NCBI GenBank assembly: GCA_023512835.1
Contig: CM042090.1
Coordinates: forward strand, 23,526,148 to 23,590,147
DNA from: Taxillus chinensis
Lineage: Eukaryota; Streptophyta; Magnoliopsida; Santalales; Loranthaceae
Length of the DNA stretch: 64,000 nucleotides
Reading direction: 5' to 3'
The position numbers were made by a program, and so were the translations under genes. Below are positions 22,400 to 35,439 of this stretch, piece after piece; the stretch's first letter is position 1; every line of letters begins with the position of its first letter. The notes below the pieces were generated by a model. That model was given only the letters and a program-made list of their open reading frames with translations. It was not told the origin of the DNA and did not search any database.

Positions 22400-25300
22400 T
22401 TTCTTTTTGTCTGTGCGTCTGATCAAAAAGTCTTTTGGCAAGAAAAGACACTCAAGGTTGTGGGAGTTATCAAGTTTTGTAATTTTTTCATATGCCCATT
22501 AGAATACTCCAGTATCCTTTTGTTTGGATGCAATTTGCTTTGCTTGGTGTGATATCAAACTATATTATCAGTTGGTGGATGTACGAGAATCCACGGTTAT
22601 CGTTTCTAAATGTTTGAGCTATCGTTTCTAAATTTATTACTCATTTTATTTTTAGTTTTAAGTTGGGATTGCCTGAGGATTAAGTGGCCAGTTTTTTGTT
22701 TTTCCTAAATGCTCCTGTCGCATAGTAAGCAGTTTTTAAGGGTATGTTTGTTTTGATTATTTTTTTAAATGAAATAATTGTTTTTAATTAAAAATATTAA
22801 AAAAGTTTTAAAAGTTAAAATGATATAATTTTAATTTTAAAATTTTTACTTAAAAATATTAAAAATAATTATGTTTCTGCCCACGCTGAGCTGATCCTTC
22901 TCTTTTCAACAGTCCAGATGCGCCATTGACGACCAAAGCCGCTCAGGGAGAATGTCACCGCAGAAAATGCAAACACCCTCCATCTGATACGTGGATCATG
23001 GAAATGAGCATCATTATTTTGCAAAAGCTTCGCGTACCAACGTCTTTTCTTTTGTCATTCACTTTATCTCCATTGTGTTTTTTAACTATAAAATTTTCAG
23101 ATGAAATGGGTGAGATTTGTTTCATTTAAATAATTAATTATCATACGTCTATTATCATTCGTTATGAGTTTGGCCACTTACGACAACTCTCACAATCAGT
23201 TGGCGGATAGAATTTCCAATCTTCTCATCTCTCATCTCTAATTCGACTTGATTATCAGTTTGATCCTGTATTCTAAACTTGATTATCAGTTTTGAGTTTT
23301 AAAGTTATTGAAGTTAGCAAGCTAAATTTTATACAATAGATAATTTTAACTAATTCTTGATGAAAGTACATTCAGCCCATTGCTTAAAACCCATAGTTAA
23401 AGCCTATAATGAAATTCAAACCCATTGCTAGCAAACATATAGGAGTTCTCTATCATTAAAGCTTCCACATTACAAATGCATAACAATTTCAGATAAAATT
23501 ATATTTCATCTGGTAATTGATTTGGAAAAATAAAAATAAAACTTATGGTATACTATTGGTAGTTCAGGCAATTAAAGCTTTTAAAAATTTGAGTTAAGAT
23601 CGACCATTGATATAATTTAAGGGTGAGGAAAAATTAATGCAATCAAAATAATTTCTTTAACTTATAAGATGTTAGTATTTGACTGTTTATAAAAAATCAC
23701 CTCCTTTAGTTAAAATGTGATAGTTTAGATTAAAATCCTTTAAAATATAAGAGCAACTCCAAGAGCCTCTTTATAATTTTTTCCACATATACAGAATTTT
23801 TCACATGTAAAGAGCTATTTTTTAACATACACTCCAAGAGCCTCTCTATCTTTTAATATCTATTTTTATTAAAATAATAATTTATTAATAATAATATTAA
23901 TTACACAGAGAGGAGAGAGAGGAGAGGGGAGAGAGGAGAGAGGAGAGAGGGAAAGAAGATAAAAAATAATAAAAAATTATGTGAAGAATGAATAGTGACT
24001 CTTCATTTGTGAAGAGTCACTGTAGCGATTTGTAAATGTAGAGAGCTTGATGAAGAGGCTGTTGGAGCTCATTTTTGGCATTAGGCTCTCTATTTGTAGA
24101 TAATAGAGAGCCTCTTGGAGTTGCTCTAACATTTACACGATCATTGAATGCTTAAAGCCAAAACAAATCATCTGATAGTCAAATAGGACAACCAACAAAA
24201 TCACTATTAGCAAAAAGCTTATGAGTAATTTATTAACATAATCCATCCATGACAGCTAAGTGTAAATTCTTGTAGTACATGAAAAGTATGAATGTAATTA
24301 GAGTTTAAATCACATGCCAATATCCATGACTAGACATTTAGCCTTCCATTGCACAACCAAATAAATCAAACAATATAATTTAAACCCAACAAATCCACAT
24401 GCAAATAAGGTAATCATGTAATTACACCACACTTCCATGGATTATGGATCAACAGTTACACACTTTAAGTCATATGCTTGACCTCCTAGATTATGTCATC
24501 ACCATGTTGTACTATGATAACCTTTTATAGTCTAACCAAATACCCCCCAAAACAACATATATCTAAAACCCTTTTTTGTGCTTATATGGCTTGAAAATGA
24601 AATAGAAGAGCTAGCAATTGAAAACACGTATCATTCAATCGGAAAACACATAAAAGAGTAGGTAACTCTCGACCACCACTCCCACTTCTCAAACCCTCAC
24701 CAAACTTCTCCCACCGCTCACAAGAATTCAATGTTATAACATTGAGTAAAATAAAAGGAAAATCACAATATTAACCGTCACAATCCATCAAAAATTCATC
24801 ATAGTATTAAATTTTCTTGTATCAACATATCAAATCCTAATTTCACGAGTTTCAGCCTTAAACCAACATCAATCCACATGTGCAACTTTTGGGTAGCTGC
24901 AACATGTTCATCGGTTTGTATCTTATTGCAATAGGGACTAAACGACTTATGCCCATGTGTCATGAGTCTCACTCTAGATCCCGCTGTTACCCTAATATTG
25001 TGCTACAGTGTGTTTTTTTTGTAAATGAAGAACTCAAAAAAGTATTTGTAAAACCTTGTGCACCGATAGAGCGTAACATAATTGGGCAATTCTAAGTACA
25101 ACCGGGGTTGAATAATCGTGACGACATGTCAGCCTACCAATTCATCGGAGGAGAGAAAAAAAAGATCAGTCTAATCCATCGCGATTACGCAAAGATACCA
25201 CGAGCCGGTTACACAAATACTTATTCAACATAATTTGATATAAATATTACATGGGGCTTACGCTCACCTCATTGGGGGCATGGCCATTGTCTCGAGTATA

Positions 25301-25539
25301 AATCGTACGCTTAAACTATTTCATTAGCGAATTTTGACCATTGACGTCTATGCGTCCTCTTGTCACCACTCACCAACAATCTAAGTTAACGCGCCATTGG
25401 GGGCACCATTGTGCCAATTTTTCATATTTATTATCACTATATTTATTGTTGCACCCCCCGGCCATCGGGTAAGCGTGAGGCGCACCAAGCATCGAACACT
25501 CAGTCACTGCACTACGGTCGAAGCTCGCAACTGAAGTCA
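22400..25539. other. Intergenic stretch between RPL18a and UreG, with one MITE
   Basis: The first 250 bases probably hold the RPL18a 3' UTR. Beyond that the only defined element is the MITE at 23751-24126. Short frames at 22926-23129 and 24880-25095 have no recognisable features. The UreG promoter should lie just before 25540, but no clear TATA box stands out. Confidence 0.6.
23751..24126. mobile_element. Tourist-like (PIF/Harbinger) MITE
   Basis: The 376-bp unit begins GAGCAACTCCAAGAGCCTCT and ends with its near-perfect inverted copy (AGAGCCTCTTGGAGTTGCTC). It is flanked on both sides by TAA (23748-23750 and 24127-24129), the three-base target duplication typical of PIF/Harbinger elements. 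Inside are a GGAGAGA-type purine tract (about 23905-23952) and a perfect hairpin, GTGACTCTTC / GAAGAGTCAC with a six-base loop (23995-24020). It has no coding capacity. Confidence 0.85.
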
Positions 25540-28500
25540 ATGGCGTCTCACGATCATCATCATCATCATCATCACCAACACGCCCACCACGATCATCACT
25601 CCCACGAGTAATCCAAAAACTAAACGCATCCAAGTCTTCTTTAATCCCTGATTCAATTAAATATGGTGTATTTTTTTGTTGAGTATTGATTGATATTTAT
25701 CTGATTTGGTTGGGGTTGATCAGGAGCGACGAGAAGGGTTCAGAGTCGTCGTGGGTGGGAGGCGACGGGAGGGTTTACCACAGCCACGATGGGCTGGCGC
25801 CACACTCCCACGAACCCATAGACTCCCCTGGCTACTTCACCAGAAGACCTCCCCCGCTCCTCCACCGCGATTTCAACGAAAGAGCCTTCACTGTCGGCAT
25901 TGGTGGTCCCGTAGGCACCGGGTGAAGATTTACTTATCATCATCTCGCATGTCCCTCCTCTCATAGTCAGTTAGTCACTGTCACGATGAGTTGTTAGGAT
26001 GTGACTGAGCGAGTGTGAGTGTGCGTTTGACTTAAAAAATCGTTGCCTTCATTGACATAGTTTTAGATCCCCGGGTTTTAGATTTGTTTTCCATTTACCT
26101 ATCTTCCTTGACTTAGTTTTTAGCTTCACAATTCATGTTTGGTGGTGGCAAAAAAAAAGGGTGGTGGATGGCGGCCGAGATTGTACACTCATCTGGGCCC
26201 TCATGGAATGGATTATGGATGCCTGACTCATAGATACTGGACTTATCCATAGGTGGGTGGGTCAAGCCAAGGTAGGTGCAAGTTTCCCCATGGGATATAA
26301 TCCCCCCCAAGCCTGCCTATGGGGACGGGGGAACCTTTTATGATCAAAATAAATACATAAATAAAATCTTGTTTGTAGTTGTACCACAAGTGACGGGGAT
26401 TTTGCTTTGTGGTGTAATGTGCAATTATATCACGGGGTCTTGTTTGCTGTTTTCTTTTCCTTCATTTCCACAATTCATGGCTTTGTGTCAAGATAATGAC
26501 AGTTGTTATATGAAACGTGATGGATTGTGGGTCTTGCTCGATGTGGCGGAATGTGGAGGATTATGGGTCTTGCTCCATGTTTTCTTTAACTTGTTGCAAA
26601 ATTTTATGCTTGTGCACCAAGTTATTGAAGCTGTTAAAAATGCATGCTGCTGATGAAATGTTGCTTTGTGGCGTGCAGTAAGACGGCATTGATGTTGGCT
26701 TTGTGCAAATCCCTGCGAGACAAGTACAGCCTTGCTGCTGTATGTTATATATATATATATATAATTTATCCATAAATTTCCTTTTCTTTCATGGAATGGG
26801 TCTAATATGTTTCAAATTTGCATTTGTGCTGATTGGAAAACTATCAAGCATCACCTTTTATCCACTAGAGATTAGCAAATTCAACATCGGCCCTCTCTGT
26901 ATAAAGTTGTAGCACTATAATGTACTGTTTTACATCTTGGAACTGATCATCTCAGGATTGTGCAACTTAAAACTACATTTGATCTGTTTATTTACCTCAT
27001 AAAAAGTATAGTAGTGGAAAAATAAAGTAATGCAGCATATATGAGTTTCTTTTTTTTTTTATAGGTAGCATATATGAGTTTCTTACATCGTCAACAATCC
27101 TTTCTGTGGAGTTTGGGGGGAATTCATTTCAATAAATCCTGCAGATACTATACATATCATTTTGGAATATGATCTGCACATTTAGCCGCAATCTCAATGT
27201 CACGTAGGCATAGGCTATTAGCCACAACCTTGTTGAATACGTATGAAATGTTTATGTTGTAATGCATGGTTATACATGAAATGTTTGTCCACTCAGGTGA
27301 CAAATGATATCTTTACAAAAGAAGATGGTGAGTTCTTGGTCAAACATGGTGCACTTCCTGAGGAGAGAATACGTGCTGTTGAGACTGGAGGTTGTCCGCA
27401 TGCTGCCATTCGTGAAGACATCAGCATCAATCTAGGACCTCTTGAGGAGCTTTCCAATTTGTACAAAACAGACATTCTTTTGTGTGAATCTGGGGGAGGT
27501 AACTTGGTGCCTGAAACATATCTTTGTTTATCTGTGGTGATTATTTTTGAATGATACTCGCAAGAACTGGTTATTAACTGAGATTCTAAATTGATGCATT
27601 TATTTAACACTAGTAATAACTTGGAATTTTGAAAATGAATTGAAAAGTGACCTTGAAGAAGTCATTATTATCAGAATTGAGTATAATGAAAGAATTATGA
27701 TTATTACAAGAGAAACAGTAATGGAATTGGATGATTTATTATGATCATTGCATATATATAGGCTTTAGGTTAGGTCTAGAAAGTAAATGAGAAAAATTTC
27801 TTCTTTCATGGTTTCATCCTTTTTTTCTTCCAAATCTCAACTGCAGATAATTTGGCTGCTAACTTCAGCAGGGAACTCGCTGACTACATCATATATATAA
27901 TAGATGTATCTGCTGGTGATAAAATACCTCGGAAAGGGGGCCCAGGCATCACCCAAGCAGATCTCCTTGTATGTATTTTTTTTTCCATTTGAGAGGGCAC
28001 GCCTTTCTAAATATGTTAATATTTTATCATTCAACTGATTCCTTTATAGGATTATTTGGATATCTAATGAAAATGGATTTGTCTGCATTATTAGGTAATA
28101 AACAAGACTGACCTTGCAGCCGCTGTTGGAGCTGACCTGGCAATTATGGAGCGTGATGCACTTCGCATGCGGGATGGAGGCCCATTTGTCTTTGCACAGG
28201 TACATGCCTGCAATGCGTTATGGTTCAGTTGCATTTGCCTTGCATAAACATGACATAAGAATTGAGATTTTTCCGTTCACTGCTGGTTGGCTAAAACTAT
28301 TTGATATCCTTCCTCATAGAGCATTGCAGTGATCAGTATCTTGAATTAGAATTACCTCCTACAGAATGGAGCCATCACCAATTGATACAAGAATTTCATA
28401 TGGGATTATTTTCTGAAGCACCGTTATCTGTTTTATGAGTTGCCCACAAATTCTTTGTTACTGTTCTCTGCCCATGAGGGCCAAACATGAAACCGAGAAA

Positions 28501-28771
28501 AGCAAGATTCTGTTGCAAACCTTGCATGAAGCAAGCTCTTCTTGGATAATTCAATTGTTTGGAACATCGGTTTAATAAAATACACAATACTGTGCAATAA
28601 TAATACCAAACTTGTACATGTCATTTTCTTCCCAAAATTGTGGAACAACATGCCCTGTGATTGATTTCTCTAAATATATGAATACAGGTGAAACATGGGG
28701 GCGGCATGGAGGAGATTGTGAGCCACGTTCTGCAGGCCTGGTCTGAAGCAACGGGGAAGAAGCCGAGGTAA
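25540..28771 (+). CDS. UREG: Urease accessory protein UreG
   Basis: Seven exons: 25540-25607, 25724-25921, 26679-26739, 27297-27498, 27847-27968, 28095-28199 and 28688-28771, giving 279 residues. UreG is the GTPase that, with UreD and UreF, delivers nickel to urease. The first exon is almost all His ([20 protein letters not shown]), the metal-binding N-terminus typical of plant UreG. The P-loop GPVGTGKT (84-91) is split across the exon 2/3 junction within its last Gly. Other motifs: the nickel-site CPH at 142-144 within [27 protein letters not shown], a hydrophobic [19 protein letters not shown] block and the base-recognition motif NKTD at 220-223. The C-terminus is ATGKKPR. All splice sites are GT-AG and phases agree. 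Residues needed for GTP and nickel binding are all present. Confidence 0.96.
27034..27084 (-). mobile_element. Tail-only retroposon insertion with target duplication, UreG intron 3
   Basis: The 18-base sequence AGCATATATGAGTTTCTT occurs at 27034-27051 and exactly again at 27067-27084. Between them is a T run plus ATAGGT, which on the minus strand reads ACCTAT followed by an A tail. That is the structure left by L1-type retroposition so truncated that only the 3' tail was copied. Replication slippage is a less likely alternative because of the non-repeat bases between the copies. Confidence 0.55.
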
Positions 28772-31700
28772 CCTTTCATCGTGGAAACTGAGTTGCCATA
28801 TGCTTGCGTCGTATTGTATTGTATTGTATCTTCAGCGGTTCCTGGACATGATACTTCTGTGAGCAGTTCACTCTTTCAATCCGCATGTTAGTGGCAATAA
28901 ACATGAATTTTTCACGTTTGTTTAGCACTTTCTGTTTTTATGAATCTTCCCCTCTATTTCCAGATGACTGGTGTTAGTTAACATTTACCCCCAATCAATA
29001 CCACGAGGGCATGCTTGGTAAATGGTGTTCTTTAAGATTCACCCCCCAAAGAATAATCTATGAGTGCATGGTTGGCATTTAGTGATGTTGCTAAATCTTG
29101 TTTTTTGAAAATCTATTTGGCAGTGAACTTTAGACTAGGGAGGTCAATCTTGGCCTGAACCACGCGACTCGTCCCTTTTCGGACTCTTTTTTTTTGTCCC
29201 GTTGAAATAACGGGATGGTTATGGGTATTGATCACTCAGTTTCTACATGACATTTTAAAAGTTTTTTTTTTGACAGTTTTATCTTAAAATATTTGATCCG
29301 ACTTGCTCCGACCCGATCTCACTCTGCCATACTTACTAGTCCTGTTTTGCTCTTATCTGAATACTTCTTAAATAAGTTCAAGTCACTCGTTATCCGGTTC
29401 AGTCTTGTCCCTTTGTCATCCCTACTTTAGTAGACTATTAAGCTAATGAGTTGGTAGCCAATTTTAAAAAATAAGCTGACCCTTAATAAAATATTCTAAT
29501 ATTTGCAAATTAAATGTTCTTGTTCTGTTTTTATAAGCGATAATGTTTATATTTTTGTTCTTTAAAAAACGATACATGTTTATACGGTTTTTGCATTATC
29601 CTGTACGCTTCGGTTGTTTCTTTGAAATAAAAATTTTAATTTATAAAACGAATTAAAGTTGTAATGATAACTAAACTTTACATCATAATTAGAGATATTT
29701 GTGTGATTTAACTTTGTGTGTGACTATTTAACAAAAGGAATTCAAAATTTATTCAACAGAGCAATGCTAGAAAGAATATAAATTTTCTTTTGGAATATTG
29801 AAAAATTGTGGCAAAAAAGCATGAAAGTATAAATTTTATTGAAAATTGATTTTTAGTTGAAGTTTAAAAATTATTGATTTCATTTGTTATGACATTAACT
29901 TTAAAAATAAAAAAAATATAATATGTTATTTAAAAAACCTAATTAAAATAACATGCATTTAATTCATTATTTTAAAAATAATACTTTTAATATCATTATA
30001 TTGAAATTTAAAATATTTTTAAAAGTATGTATATTTGGGATAATAAATATTAAAATCTTATAAATTAAGAAATATTGAATCTAACATTTTAGGAAGGTTG
30101 TAACTGAACTCGGTTTGAGATCAACATGATCCAAACACCAAACTCATTTTAATTTAAATATTATGTGATATAACCACTTTAAAATTAGCTTTATTAACTT
30201 TATATTAATGAGGACAATCGATTAATAGATATTACATAGCTCATTAATGAATAAGAGGTTAACAAATCCATAGTAAAATTCAGCAATTTTTAAATTAATC
30301 TGATATTATGGAATTTCATAGGATGATTCATAACCGACTTGAGATTAAATAAGTAATTTTATATTAGTCAAAGTCATTAATTAATTAATATTTAATCTAC
30401 CTTACCCATCAACTAAGAATATTGCCATTGCCAATTACTTTTTTAAATCGTATATGATCAAATATCAATCACATATAATCACATATAAGTATAAATATTT
30501 TTGAAGTAGCGTATTTTATTTAAAAACATTTTTGAACTTTTACTATATCGGTTTTTTTAAACGTTTAGCATGCTATATCTGTTTTTTGAATTTTATATTA
30601 GGACAATTAGTTGATATTTATATACATACATATAATTTTAAAAACTTTTAGTGAGCTAATAACATCCACACAAACTCCTCCAAAAAGATATTTTCTTTAA
30701 AATTTAGAAAATATTTTTAAATTTTGGATAAAAAAATTCTTACATCCTTTAAATTTTAAAATTTAGATAATATAAAAAAATTGGAGAGCGAATCTCCATA
30801 TTTATAGGATTACTATTCATCTTTAAAATATTTTTTATTATATTTCTTAATAAATGTATATTTTTTGGATTGGGTGTAATAAAAGAAAGAGATAAAAAAA
30901 TAGTAAATATAAATTAAAAAATTATAATTTTAAAGAATCAAGATAGATATAAAAGAATGAGATGTAGAGGATAAATAAAATATATCAAATAATGTATTAT
31001 AAAATAGAGATGGAGATTTTAGAACTATTATGGATGCTCTAAAAGTATTTTCAATAGATTAATTATAGCATCAATTAAATATATCTAAAATGTATCTCCA
31101 ATCCACAATAAAATTACTAAAATTAACTAAAATTTTTAACTTAAATGTCACGTAAGATTCACCCTCTAAACTTTTTTAACAACCTAAAATACCTTGTGTC
31201 ACCCCCCTTCCTCCTTCGCTTCCTCATGCTCCAATGTGGATCGAAGTAAGTTTTGGGAAGAGGAGGCAAACAACTTCGACAAAAGAGGAACAGGGACCGA
31301 TGGGTGACGTATTAGCATCCAGATGAGGCCAAAGCTCCTTGTTCAGTGATTTCTCTCATTTAACCACATGAACAACATCAAAATTCCAATCCATTCGACC
31401 ACTAATCTTGGAAACTATATTCATCAACCTCTTAGATCTCCACAAGGCATGCTGCATGCATGGCATCTGATTGTGTTTCTGTTCAATTGAACACAACAAG
31501 AGAGCAGGGAGGACCGATTGGTGAAACCAAGGGTCCGACAGATAACCTACGGTCCGTCCAACTCGCCCGACGCCCAATCTGATGGGCACGGTTTGAACCC
31601 AGACGTAAGAAACGCCCCCTAGCCAGCAGAAAACAGGCAAACAGATCACTGCTACTGCTATCCACGATCCACAAAAGGAGTCACTGGAGAGGGAGGATGA

Positions 31701-32415
31701 GGCTCATAGATTTTTAAAATTAATACAATATTAATTAGATTCCTTATTAATATATATTGGATATATGAGATTAGTTCATTAGAAGTTGACTTCATATTGA
31801 ATGTCAAATTTTATTTTCCTGCCGATAGTAAGATTTAATGTAAATTAAGTAAGTGCATGAGAAATATATTTTTAAAAGCCATAGATTTTAATTTATATAA
31901 ATTTCGAAATGTAAAAATAATGGCATAATGATGAAATTATTAAAATTTATACGACACACTAGTTTAAAGAAATGGAATTTAAAAGCAAAATAAGGTGAGA
32001 GTATTTTTATATACAGAATAATACTAAATAGAGTGAAGATAAGCCTCTTAAAAAATTCAAAAATAAATTTCTGCGCTGAATAAATAATAAATAATAAATA
32101 TATTTTTATTGCGTTAGAAAAATTTATAACTCGGTAAATTTTATTCAATAAAATTTCAAAACACTACTGTGAACAAAACTACATGAACTTGTTTATTTTC
32201 TGGTTGTATTGTTTAAAAACAAACAACAATAAAACAAGGAAAGGGCAGCCAAAATAAACCGGGGGGAAAAAAAACCTAATTGTTTTTCAACGAACAGCAG
32301 AGAGAAAAAATCTCCCGATTCGCATTCAGCAGAGAGCGGCAGCATTCGACAACCACCAATCATCAAAACTCGAAGACGACGACGACGACGACGAGGAAGA
32401 CCATCCCGTGACATA

Positions 32416-32417
<2 letters not shown>
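28772..32417. other. AT-rich intergenic stretch between UreG and the CCDC174-like gene
   Basis: An AATAAA at 28896-28901 may serve the UreG transcript. The stretch holds one dispersed AT-rich repeat (30701-31030). A GC-richer patch at 31180-31690 has a 97-codon minus-strand frame (31356-31649) without recognisable family features, so it was not called. Confidence 0.6.
30701..31030 (+). repeat. Dispersed AT-rich repeat, copy B (pair with 5983-6290)
   Basis: Second copy of the repeat at 5983-6290, with clear end-to-end similarity. The right side continues into ATTATGGATGCTC, which resembles the ends of GAGCATCC-type plant MITEs; a left counterpart near 30648 is imperfect. Non-coding. Confidence 0.6.

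Positions 32418-32448
<31 letters not shown>
32418..32448. repeat. (GA)n microsatellite in the 5' leader of the CCDC174-like gene
   Basis: About fifteen GA units end two bases before the start codon. Downstream of a (GAC)n-like CGACGACGACGACGACGA segment (about 32376-32393). Confidence 0.95.
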
Positions 32449-32450
<2 letters not shown>

Positions 32451-32451
<1 letters not shown>

Positions 32452-35047
32452 TGGCGGTGGAAGAGGAGACGACAACGAAGAAGAAGAGGGTGGTGGTGGA
32501 ATCGTTGGGATGGCTCACTGAATCCACCATCATGCCCAAAAAGCACAAGGCCATCGAGGGTGTCGGTGCCTCATCCATCCTCGAACTCAAAGCCCAGCTC
32601 TACAAATCCCAGGAGGAGTCCAGGTTGTCCCGTGACCATCTCACCGGCTCCGCCGCCTCCGACGTCAACTTCCACCGCGCCAAGGCCAAAACACACCCCC
32701 ACGATCCCTTCTCCTTCAAGAACTCCGGCGTCGATGTTCGCGCTCACAAGTACCTACAACCTGCCCTCTCCTTTCCATTTCATTTGAGATTTTTTTTTTG
32801 TTCAATCAATCGTTTTTTATTGTTTGATTGGTTTTTATTTTTCTTTGTCTGTTAAATTACTGATTGCGATTGGTTGTGATTTGAGTGACTATAATCTATG
32901 ACCACTAGCGTGTTTAGGCTATATTCTTAGTATTTTTCATCTCTGGAAATATGGGTATTGATTGGGATTTTGACGCAGTAATATTTTATGGCTCAGTTGA
33001 ACATTGATCTCATCGAGTTAAATTCTGGTTTACAGAATTTTGGTCCGACAGTGAGAAGAGTTCGCGGTTATATAACCAATCAGTATACTTTGTTTTGTTT
33101 AGAATTTCCTGATGGTTTGTTATTATATGCTCATGCTGGTAATGGGAGGAATACAAGTTATACCATCATACCTCTGCCCTTAAATGCCTTATTTCCATTA
33201 ATCCATTTGGTATGTTATTATTCCTGTTGAAATGGATGTGAAAGGAAAAGGTCGTGTGGATTTGACCAGTTACCACCAACACTCGTTACCTAACTTCTCC
33301 TTTCTTTTATTATGCATTTGCCATCTACAATTTCAGGATAGATCCGTGTCTAGAGTCTAACTTAATGCTAGGTGTCAAATGTGCTTAGGAATACGTTCAT
33401 GAGTCCTAGTTCTTTAAATTTTAGAACAATCGCCTTCCATTGCATTTTCCTTAAATGCCAAGTAATGTTCTTTTTTGTTGTTCAATTTTGGCTGGTTTTT
33501 CATTTCTCCTTGTGCATCAAAACTACTTAACTTACTTATCAAAAAAATAATAATAATAATCAAAACTACTTAACTTGATGGCGTTGCTATCTTAATCTTG
33601 GATGGCAAGGGCTTTCACTTATTGCTTGATTTTTTCTTTATAGCAGTTATAGACGCATGATCGTTTTGCCTACTTTATATTGTTTTCTATACTGATTGCC
33701 AGCGCTGTATTAAGATGCTAATGTTTCAATTGCACATGTTGCACTAATTGAATAGGTGTACTTAGAATGTCTTCTTTCTCCCTATGTTTTATTCATTAGC
33801 AGCTGTTCGTTCCATTGCTTGTCGTGTGTTGTTGGTTGTCTCTGTTATGGTTCAACACGTTAGATGAAAAGTTTGACAAGCAGTTTCTTTAGTAAGTTTC
33901 AGCAGTCAATGCTTGTAAATTTATTTGTTTCTTATATGTTTTGTGGGTAAATTTCAGGGACAAGCTTGAGCTGAAAGCTGTTCAAGACGGAGCCACAAGT
34001 TATGCTGCTTTGGAGAAGAAGGCTGAGATATACAACAAGCTCGTGAGGGGAGAACTATCAGATGAAGAAGATAAAGAAAAGTATTGTGTTGACTTTTTCC
34101 GCAAGGGAGTCGCACAGGAAGAGTCCCAGCCGTTGCAAGCCAATGATGCTTCTTCTGCAGTGCCACCAGAAAATGATGCTGGTTGTGAAGATGCTTCTGT
34201 TTTGTTCAACACGAAACCTGTAGGTCCTGGGCGATCCACTGGAGCGAGAAACCAAGGTGAACACATTCGTCTAGTAAGGTATGAAATCCTTTTATAAAAA
34301 ATTATCTATTCAATATTTTCTCTTGTTGAATAATCCTCTTCAAAAGCGTACCATAACCATGCCAGAAACGGTTGATGAGGTGGGCTTTTGTGGTATAAAA
34401 CTGATGGCCTGAAACAGCTATACCTCCTGTTGGCTTAAGCTACTCTTCCTGTCCCTTAAGCTGCCTTATTTGCTCCAGTTATGGCTTTCGGTCACGCTAA
34501 TTATTTTAGCCTCACGGTAATTACACTAGGGGTTCACTTGCAGGTAGATGTAGAATCATTGTCAAACCCATAGGACATGAGGGCTATTTCAAACAAAGGT
34601 CTAAACTGGGCAATACACAACATTGAATAGATAGTTGATAATTGATATTTACTTATTAGCCAAATATAGGTATGAATGCTCTGATTCATCATCCTGAACT
34701 GAACAATAGGCTGGCAGATATTTAGTTTTTGCAATTTCAGATAATCAAAGTGGATATTTGCAATTTCAGATTTAAGTCTCTTAAATTGGAGAATCTCTCT
34801 AATGGTTTTATGATATTTCCAAATAATTATTTTTTGGGGGGTGAAGCCATTTCATGATTATTGGACTTTCAGGGAGGTTCATGAAGAAGTAAACATAGCT
34901 AGAGAGAAGGCATCCGAACTGAAATCACGGCGGCAAGAGCAAGTCACTGCCCGTCGGGAGAAACTAAAGCAGGCCTATCTTAGAAAACAACTGGAGAAAC
35001 TGAGAGGTGCAGCTTCAAAATCAGATCAGACGACTGATGGTGGATGA
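32451..35047 (+). CDS. CCDC174-like coiled-coil protein
   Basis: Three exons: 32451-32749, 33958-34278 and 34873-35047, giving 264 residues. The conserved N-terminal block GVGASSILELKAQLYKSQEE (about 37-56) matches the start of CCDC174 proteins (ASSLVDLKAELFRKQEE in human). Exon 2 has YAALEKKAEIYNKLVRGELS, also conserved in that family (residues EKAKLYEKMTKG in human), then an acidic DEEDKEKYCVDF segment. Exon 3 is a basic helical region with likely coiled coil (REVHEEVNIAREKASELKSR onward, to RKQLEKLRG). Human CCDC174 is nuclear and linked to the exon junction complex; the plant role is unknown. The start is the first ATG after the (GA)n leader. Splice sites are GT-AG and phases agree. The protein is shorter than human CCDC174 and lacks its C-terminal half. 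Confidence 0.8.
33517..33576 (+). mobile_element. Tail-only retroposon insertion with target duplication, CCDC174-like intron 1
   Basis: The 17-base TCAAAACTACTTAACTT is present at 33517-33533 and exactly again at 33560-33576. The 26 bases between are ACTTATC, an A run and TAA repeats, the appearance of a LINE or SINE 3' tail. This fits an extremely 5'-truncated retroposition. Confidence 0.55.
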
Positions 35048-35439
35048 TGCATGCCTTCATTCCTTTTCTTTTGTTTTCAACACCCAAACTAGCTCAACCA
35101 TGAATTTTGAGGTTGAAATCAGTCGGTGTCATTGAAATGCGCGGTTAAATCCAATGTTCGTTGTGCTACAGTATTACCTAATTTTGAGATTTATCCAATC
35201 GATGGTTTTGTGAATGTTGTGTGTATCACACTCATAAAAGAAAACATGTAGCATTAATTTTATTGTAACAGAATCAAACTTTTTTTTGTTGTGATATACT
35301 TTAAAAAAAAAACCATATAAGAAGAAAAAAAACGTTCGATGTTTTGACCTTTTCGTTTATATAATTGAAGTTACTTTTCATGATTTTGGGTAACAAACGA
35401 AATCGTGAATTTTTTACAAGGAAAAATGATATATTTTAC
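35048..35439. other. Spacer after the CCDC174-like gene
   Basis: Presumably its 3' UTR and AT-rich spacer up to the tRNA gene. A T-rich stretch lies near 35280-35290. Nothing else seen. Confidence 0.6.

Noticed and set aside
31356..31649. 97-codon minus-strand frame
   Set aside because: It has an amphipathic, protein-like composition in part, but no recognisable domain, no neighbouring exon in phase and no promoter; not enough support.
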